A stretch of DNA of 11,934 bases from Candidatus Rifleibacteriota bacterium. Lineage in GTDB: Bacteria; Riflebacteria; Ozemobacteria; Ozemobacterales; Ozemobacteraceae. The notes under the pieces were generated by a model. The model was given only the letters and a program-made list of their open reading frames with translations. It did no database searches and had not been told where the DNA came from. The translations under genes and the position numbers were made by a program. The DNA lies in contig JAFXRA010000329.1 of assembly GCA_017526725.1 (NCBI GenBank), positions 1-11,934 on the forward strand, given 5' to 3'. Positions 7,264 to 11,934 of the stretch are shown here, piece after piece; the stretch's first letter is position 1, and every line of letters begins with the position of its first letter.

Positions 7264-8103
7264 ATGAGTGAAGAATGTTCCCATAACTGTTCAAATTGTT
7301 CAAGTGCTTCAAGTTGTCAAAGCAAAAATCAGCCCCCAAAGCCGGATAACAGCAAATATTTAAAACATACGATTGTTGTTATGTCAGGGAAAGGCGGCGT
7401 TGGCAAAAGCACTGTTTCAGTAAACTTAGCCGTTTCTTTAGCTTTAAAAGGGAAAAAAGTCGGTCTTTTAGATGTAGATATACATGGGCCCAGCATTCCA
7501 ACCATGCTTCATCTGCAGAATGAACATGTGATGTCTAATGGGGAAAAGCTTTTCCCAGTAGAAAAAGCTGGAATAAAAGTTATTTCTGTCGGCTTACTGC
7601 TTGAAAACCCAGATGATGCTATAATTTGGCGCGGCCCGATGAAAATAGGCGCTATTGGTCAGTTTATCAATGATGTTGAATGGGGCGAACTAGATTACCT
7701 TATTGTTGATGCGCCTCCAGGCACAGGCGACGAACCTTTGAGTGTTTTCCAGACTATTACCGGCAAAGTTTCTGCTATAATTGTTTCTACACCTCAGGAA
7801 GTCTCTGCTGCTGATGTTCGCAAATCTTTGAACTTCTGCAAAGTAATGAAAGTAAAAGTAGAAGGAATCATAGAAAACATGAGCGGTTTTGTATGCCCAT
7901 GCTGCAAAACTCTAACCCCAATTTTCAGCACCGGCGGCGGGGAAAAACTTGCGGAAGAATTTAAAGTTCCGCTTTTAGGGAAAATACCGATAGAACCTGA
8001 AATAGGCCAGTCTTGCGATAAAGGCGAAGTTTTTGCATTTACTAATGCCAAGAGCGAAACAGGCAAGATTTTCTCTGAAATAGCTGACAAGATTATTGGA
8101 TAG
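7264..8103 (+). CDS. mrp: Mrp/NBP35-family Fe-S cluster carrier ATPase
   Basis: This 279-residue cytoplasmic P-loop ATPase probably carries 4Fe-4S clusters to target apoproteins. It shows the deviant Walker A GKGGVGKS (42-49), the nucleotide-switch segment DVDIHGPSIP (70-79), DAPPGTGDEPLS (149-160) and the dimer-interface CxxC as CPCC (Cys211, Cys214) that binds a bridging cluster. The N-terminus carries four Cys (5, 9, 12, 18) in a C-x3-C-x2-C-x5-C arrangement, like the ferredoxin-type tail of NBP35 rather than the DUF59 domain of many bacterial Mrp proteins. The ATG has an AAAGGGA ribosome site (7251-7257) about six bases upstream. It sits 31 bases after the nucleotidase and probably belongs to that transcript. 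The stop codon lies in the arm of a hairpin shared with the convergent gene. Confidence 0.92.
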   Translation: MSEECSHNCSNCSSASSCQSKNQPPKPDNSKYLKHTIVVMSGKGGVGKSTVSVNLAVSLALKGKKVGLLDVDIHGPSIPTMLHLQNEHVMSNGEKLFPVEKAGIKVISVGLLLENPDDAIIWRGPMKIGAIGQFINDVEWGELDYLIVDAPPGTGDEPLSVFQTITGKVSAIIVSTPQEVSAADVRKSLNFCKVMKVKVEGIIENMSGFVCPCCKTLTPIFSTGGGEKLAEEFKVPLLGKIPIEPEIGQSCDKGEVFAFTNAKSETGKIFSEIADKIIG

Positions 8104-8121
8104 CCAAGCAAAGCTTGGCTA
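8101..8121. terminator. Hairpin containing both convergent stop codons
   Basis: TAGCCAAGC and GCTTGGCTA (9 bp) pair around an AAA loop. The first three bases are the mrp stop and the last three, read on the minus strand, are the PBP1C stop. T-runs are weak on both sides (ATTCTAC rightward, TCCAATAATC leftward), so it is probably a weak bidirectional terminator or an mRNA 3'-end protection structure. Confidence 0.65.
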
Positions 8122-10443
8122 TTCTACAAAAATGGTGACTTCGGAAGCTATATCCCCGTCAGTCATGGCGCATATCGTGTGCTTGCCCTTCACTAGAGGC
8201 CAATAAGCCTCATAAGGTGTCTTTGAACGTTCAAACTCATAACCGTCTACTATCCAGATAACCTCATCAACCGCCTGAGACGGCAAGGCTCTCAAATGGC
8301 ACAGGTTTTCGTGACTCGGCATAATCACGTATCTATCGCCTTCGTAAGGAGACAGAATTTTAATTGACGCAACGTCAGCAATCGTTTCTTTCTTATTATC
8401 TGCATTGATTACAGTCTTCTTCTCAACTTTTTCAAGTTGGTAAGGATCAACATCAGTAAGCATTTTGCGATGTTGCAGCCAGCTTGCATAGTCGGTTGAC
8501 AATGAGTGATAATCCCCTTCTCCTTTATGAAAAGTGCAGACACCGGGATTGGTATTTCCTTCCACAAAATAATCCATACCAGTAAGCGGGCAGTTAATGC
8601 CATTTGGAAGCTTTCCTGAAAAAGAACATATTTTTTGTTTCAGCACTTTCTTAGGTTTTACAGGCTCTCTACAATCATAAAGTTTTTCAAGATAATCAAC
8701 AATATCTTTGTAAATCGGGCCGCATGCTACAGCTCCACTCAGTCCTCTTGTAGAAGACCCGTTGAAATTACCAACCCACAAAGCAATTATAAAACGAGAA
8801 TCACCTGCCACAAGCCAGCCATCACGATAGTCTGTGCTTGTTCCAGTCTTAATCATAAATCTTGATTCACTTTTGAAACAAGCCGGGTTACCAAAAGTAA
8901 AAAGCCTTGCTGAAGGGTCAGCAAGTATATCAAAGACAAGCCAGGCTATTTCGGGAGAAAGAATATTTCTTGAAGTCACTTTTTCTGACGGGTCAGCGGT
9001 TAAAGGCCTCAAATCACCGTTATTAACCAGCATTGCAAAAGCAGGAATCAGATCATACATTCTTATTTCTGGGTTTCCTATAGCCAAACCAAGCCCGAAA
9101 TGGTCAGCAGCCTTTTCTTCATAATTCAAAATTCCAAGGTCCACTATAAAATCATAAAAAGTCTTGATTCCAAGCATATTCAGCATTTTTACTGCGGAAA
9201 TATTTAAACTGTTTCCCAGAGCCAACCTAATGGAAACAGGGCCATAAGACTTTCTGCTGGCATTATCTGGGTGATAATCGCCTTGCAAAGTTTTAAAAGT
9301 CTGCATTGTATCAGGTATTATATAAGATGGATAATAACCCTTTTCAAAAGAAAGAGCATATAAAAATGGTTTCAGAATAGAACCACCGGAACGTTTGGCA
9401 AGACAGCCGTTGTTGAAGCCACTGCTTATAGGTCCATATTCAAGAGAACCATCCATAGCAAGAATATTCATGTTTTTAACATCAACAATCATTCCGCAAG
9501 CCTGAGTAGCACCACTTCTGAACAATCTGGACTTATGTGCCTTCAATATTTCGTGAAGCTTATTTTGTAGGTTTAGATTTACTGAAGTAGTAACAATCCC
9601 AACAGGCTTTCCCTTTTGATTTAAAAGCATATCGCAAAAATGCGGAGCATTAAAAGGAAGCTTTCTTCTATAACTTGGAATAATCTGTTTTATGGCAACC
9701 TCATATTGTTCCTTGGTGCATTTGCCGTTTTTGAGCATTTCATCCAAAACCCAGTTGCGTCTTTTGGTTAAAGCCAAATTACCCTTTTTAGTAAATGGGT
9801 CGAAACGCCCAGGTGCTTGAATAGCAGCCGCAAGAGTTGCACTTTCCGCCAGATTAAGCATATATGGATTTTTATTAAAAAGCAGAAGAGAAGCGGCCTG
9901 CATTCCGCAAACATTACTGAATAAAGAAACAGAATTGAGATACTTTTCAAGTATTTCTTTTTTAGAAAGCTTTAATTCAAGTCTCAGAGCCATCAGTGCT
10001 TCAGATATTTTTGTAGAAAGAATTCGAGGACGGGGTTTGACAACTCTGATTAATTGCTGAGAAATGGTAGAAGCTCCGGAAACAATTCTATTATTTGTAA
10101 GATTCTGCCAGGCAGCACGCAAAATAGCCATAGGAGAAACCCCGGGATGTTCGTAAAAGCCTCTGTCTTCAGCCAACAATACTGCGTCAATAAGTTCCTG
10201 CGTATGGCTTGCCAGTGGTATGTAAATAGAAATAGCTTCTCTTTCGTCAGGAATGATTCTTAAAAATCTGCCGTCTCTATCAGTAAAAGCTCCGCCAGTA
10301 GCAAAATGCTTATCTAACAAAGGTATCGGGTCTTCGCATATATAAGGCAGATAAAAGCCGCGTAAAAACCAGGCAAAAACCGCAATACCAAGTATTACAA
10401 TCGCGGCAATCAATAGTTTTTTGCGTCTAGACACCTTTTCCAC
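8119..10443 (-). CDS. pbpC: Penicillin-binding protein 1C (bifunctional)
   Basis: The protein has 774 residues, the usual PBP1C size. A short basic N-terminus and a transmembrane segment (about 10-27) anchor it in the inner membrane. The GT51 glycosyltransferase domain shows EDRGFYEHPGV (92-102, catalytic Glu92), GASTISQQL (123-131), KISEALMALRLE (145-156) and EILEKYLN with Glu163. The transpeptidase has SILK (Ser355 nucleophile, Lys358), SLN (412-414) and KTGT (532-535). Cys606, Cys618, Cys636 and His639 mark the PBP1C-type segment, followed by a C-terminal BiPBP-like beta domain (about 690-774). It polymerises and crosslinks peptidoglycan in the periplasm. The nominal start is GTG with no clear ribosome site; GTG at codon 4 is an alternative. 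A TAA just upstream excludes a much longer form. It overlaps the terminator hairpin of the convergent mrp gene. Confidence 0.93.
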   Translation of the reverse strand: MEKVSRRKKLLIAAIVILGIAVFAWFLRGFYLPYICEDPIPLLDKHFATGGAFTDRDGRFLRIIPDEREAISIYIPLASHTQELIDAVLLAEDRGFYEHPGVSPMAILRAAWQNLTNNRIVSGASTISQQLIRVVKPRPRILSTKISEALMALRLELKLSKKEILEKYLNSVSLFSNVCGMQAASLLLFNKNPYMLNLAESATLAAAIQAPGRFDPFTKKGNLALTKRRNWVLDEMLKNGKCTKEQYEVAIKQIIPSYRRKLPFNAPHFCDMLLNQKGKPVGIVTTSVNLNLQNKLHEILKAHKSRLFRSGATQACGMIVDVKNMNILAMDGSLEYGPISSGFNNGCLAKRSGGSILKPFLYALSFEKGYYPSYIIPDTMQTFKTLQGDYHPDNASRKSYGPVSIRLALGNSLNISAVKMLNMLGIKTFYDFIVDLGILNYEEKAADHFGLGLAIGNPEIRMYDLIPAFAMLVNNGDLRPLTADPSEKVTSRNILSPEIAWLVFDILADPSARLFTFGNPACFKSESRFMIKTGTSTDYRDGWLVAGDSRFIIALWVGNFNGSSTRGLSGAVACGPIYKDIVDYLEKLYDCREPVKPKKVLKQKICSFSGKLPNGINCPLTGMDYFVEGNTNPGVCTFHKGEGDYHSLSTDYASWLQHRKMLTDVDPYQLEKVEKKTVINADNKKETIADVASIKILSPYEGDRYVIMPSHENLCHLRALPSQAVDEVIWIVDGYEFERSKTPYEAYWPLVKGKHTICAMTDGDIASEVTIFVE

Positions 10444-10459
10444 CAGATATTATTTAAAG

Positions 10460-10498
10460 ATAGTCTGTAATATATCACTCTTTGCGGTGAAAGACTAT
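10460..10498 (-). promoter_or_regulatory. Possible pbpC promoter with flanking dyad
   Basis: Leftward, TGATATATT (10469-10477) is an extended -10 with no convincing -35; a start near 10462 leaves about 19 bases of leader. ATAGTCT (10460-10466) and AGACTAT (10492-10498) form a 7-bp dyad with 25 bases between, so the arms cover the -35 position and the start point. This could be an operator, or chance in AT-rich DNA. Confidence 0.4.
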
Positions 10499-10504
10499 TT
10501 TTTT

Positions 10505-10765
10505 AGCGATTAGAGATAAGAGAAGAGAGATTAGGGATTTGTTTTAGGTCACATTACAAGTCTTCGGACTTAACTTTCTACTGCTTAATAAACATTTCGA
10601 AAATCCCCTAGATTGCCTACGCAATCTTTCCCCTTTAAAAAAGGGGATCTTTAATAAATAACTTCTCAAACTTCGATTGCTCGTAATAGACGGTTATATA
10701 AGTAACTCTCGTTTGCTAAAACATTCCCCTTATCTCTAAGCCCTGCTCTCTTATCTCTTTTAATA
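10505..10765. repeat. Intergenic inverted-repeat element with internal hairpins
   Basis: The ends are a perfect 12-bp inverted repeat, AGAGATAAGAGA (10512-10523) and TCTCTTATCTCT (10747-10758), extendable inward to about 27 bp with a few mismatches. Inside are AAGTC-TTCG-GACTT (10558-10571), GATTGC-CTAC-GCAATC (10611-10626) and CCCCTTT-AAA-AAAGGGG (10630-10646). ATCCCC at 10603-10608 can also pair with GGGGAT at 10643-10648, giving a second possible fold. No reading frame of note lies inside. The architecture suggests a small non-autonomous repeat, distinct from copies A-C. Confidence 0.55.
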
Positions 10766-10870
10766 AAGAGACCGCGGAGGAGAATAAGGTCGAGCAAGCA
10801 ACTGTCCGCCAAGAAAAAGGATAACAACAAAAACCAACCACAATAAAAACACAGACTTTAGCCAAAATTC

Positions 10871-10899
10871 TTTACAGAAAAGCCTAAAAAAGCTACAAT
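10871..10899 (+). promoter_or_regulatory. Promoter of the lipoprotein gene
   Basis: TTTACA (10871-10876) and TACAAT (10894-10899) are spaced by 17 bases, each one mismatch from consensus. Transcription would start near 10906, with a leader of about 36 bases that includes GGGGG (10933-10937) four bases before the ATG at 10942. Confidence 0.6.
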
Positions 10900-10941
10900 T
10901 AGAATAGGATGTTAATGTACAGTTAATAACGCGGGGGCATA

Positions 10942-11934
10942 ATGAAAAAATCACGCCGTATAATCATACTAATACTTATATTTATAGCGTTCTTAGAAAC
11001 AAGTTTTGTTGGCTGCGGAGGCGGCGGTTCAAACAGTTTTGAAGCTGTTAGACAATCTGCTCCGAAAGAAGAACGTAAAGACGTTAATGTAGAAGGAAAC
11101 GGCGGTATTTCGCAAAGAATTTATTTTTCAGATAATTCCACAATAAACATTTCCGCTGAAAATGATACTATCTCTAATGATGCCAATATAACACTTTCTC
11201 AAAGAGCCCCCCACCCTAACGAAAGTAAAGAATTCGGTAGCTTATGTTCTAACGTTTATAAGCTTGAAGCAGTTACTCAAAAAGGGGGCAACATATTTTC
11301 GTCAAAACTAAACAAAGTAAACATTGAAAAAGCTAAAAAGCCTATCAGGCTTGAATTTGTTCAAAAGTTTCCAGACAACATAGTTAATTTTTTCATGGGA
11401 ACAAGGAGTTCAAGCGAAGCAGACTGGCAATATTCAAAGCTGCATCGAGACGGCTATGCTTCTTACAGTAATACTAACAGTCTATACGACTTCAATGCTT
11501 CTTATAGAGCTGTTTCTGTAGCAACTGTCAGCTATACTTTCACCATCAACACAACAACCTTTGGTGATGAAATAGCTGTTTTTGGTGAAAACCCTGCAAG
11601 TTCAACTGTTACACCGATTAACTCTGTCAGCAGAATGGAGTTCACAACAGACCTTCCATATCTTGATTTAAAATATGATTCTGATGACAAACTTGTATAT
11701 AACACTGATTTGGTAATAAATAGCTGTATTGAGGCAGAAAGATTAGGCTCGCTTTTCTCTGACGCAACAGTTCAAACAATCATCACATTCCTGACTCCAA
11801 ACAGCACTACAATAGAAAACTTAAGAGTAGTTGGCAATTCAACATCCTTCGCCAACCAGAATGTTTCCCAAGACGGCGGCGGAGCCGGTGACCAATACAC
11901 TCACACCATATATTTCAGAGATTATCCCAACCCA
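10942..11934 (+). CDS. Putative lipoprotein, unrecognised, runs off window
   Basis: The frame is open for 331 codons from the ATG with no stop before the window edge. The N-terminus is a lipoprotein signal: KKSRR, a hydrophobic stretch, then FVGC with Cys25 as the lipidation site, followed by GGGGS as a flexible tether. Phe at -3 is slightly off the lipobox consensus. After Cys25 the sequence is rich in Ser, Thr, Asn and short beta-like stretches (for example VATVSYTFTINTTTF), suggesting an extracytoplasmic beta-sandwich or a surface protein. I recognise no family motif. The ATG is supported by a G-run ribosome site and an upstream promoter. Whether it is sorted to the inner or outer membrane cannot be told. 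Confidence 0.8.
   Translation, partial: MKKSRRIIILILIFIAFLETSFVGCGGGGSNSFEAVRQSAPKEERKDVNVEGNGGISQRIYFSDNSTINISAENDTISNDANITLSQRAPHPNESKEFGSLCSNVYKLEAVTQKGGNIFSSKLNKVNIEKAKKPIRLEFVQKFPDNIVNFFMGTRSSSEADWQYSKLHRDGYASYSNTNSLYDFNASYRAVSVATVSYTFTINTTTFGDEIAVFGENPASSTVTPINSVSRMEFTTDLPYLDLKYDSDDKLVYNTDLVINSCIEAERLGSLFSDATVQTIITFLTPNSTTIENLRVVGNSTSFANQNVSQDGGGAGDQYTHTIYFRDYPNP

Noticed and set aside
7794..8111. Minus-strand open frame of 105 codons opposite mrp
   Set aside because: It is a shadow of the conserved ATPase gene without independent coding evidence.
10760..10954. Minus-strand open frame of 64 codons
   Set aside because: It runs against the promoter and start of the lipoprotein gene and has no supporting signals.

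Overview
The window looks like chromosome from a diderm (outer-membrane) bacterium of low to moderate GC. The evidence is a subtilase autotransporter with a beta-barrel, a PBP1C-type glycosyltransferase/transpeptidase, and lipoprotein or signal-anchored envelope proteins. A SpoIID/LytB-family protein is also present; that family occurs in many non-sporulating diderms, so it does not imply sporulation. I cannot name the phylum from sequence alone. Lineages such as Elusimicrobiota, Riflebacteria, Vampirovibrionia or Negativicutes would fit, and this is a guess. No tRNA, rRNA, CRISPR array or transposase is visible.

Layout. Positions 1-3757 (minus strand) hold one autotransporter locus in two pieces. 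The passenger (subtilisin-like protease, PATR-type strand repeat, helical linker) is at 1229-3757 and the beta-barrel is at 177-983. They are separated by two adjacent GC-rich repeat copies (C, 1171-1276; B, 995-1157). A third copy (A, 1-178) abuts the barrel stop codon. The copies carry a common 10-bp terminal motif and C-rich/G-rich hairpins whose stem sequences differ while pairing is kept. Passenger and barrel frames differ by one base. Copy B has one more base than copy C at a homologous site, and that extra base in C would join the two reading frames.

A compact pair of divergent promoters at 3781-3840 drives the autotransporter leftwards and a rightward envelope cluster: SpoIID/LytB with a SPOR-like region (3875-5479), a membrane-anchored 5'-nucleotidase-type metallophosphoesterase (5547-7232) and an Mrp/NBP35-type Fe-S carrier ATPase (7264-8103). 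The last gene meets a convergent PBP1C gene (8119-10443, minus) at a hairpin that contains both stop codons. The 10444-10941 gap holds an inverted-repeat element with internal hairpins, then a promoter for a lipoprotein gene that runs off the right end (10942-11934). That lipoprotein reading frame has no stop in the window.

How the genes relate: SpoIID/LytB and PBP1C both act on peptidoglycan, the nucleotidase and lipoprotein are envelope proteins, and Mrp is a cytoplasmic housekeeping factor. The part most worth a second look is the repeat-interrupted autotransporter, where insertions sit exactly at the domain hinge and exactly at the C-terminal Phe of the barrel.
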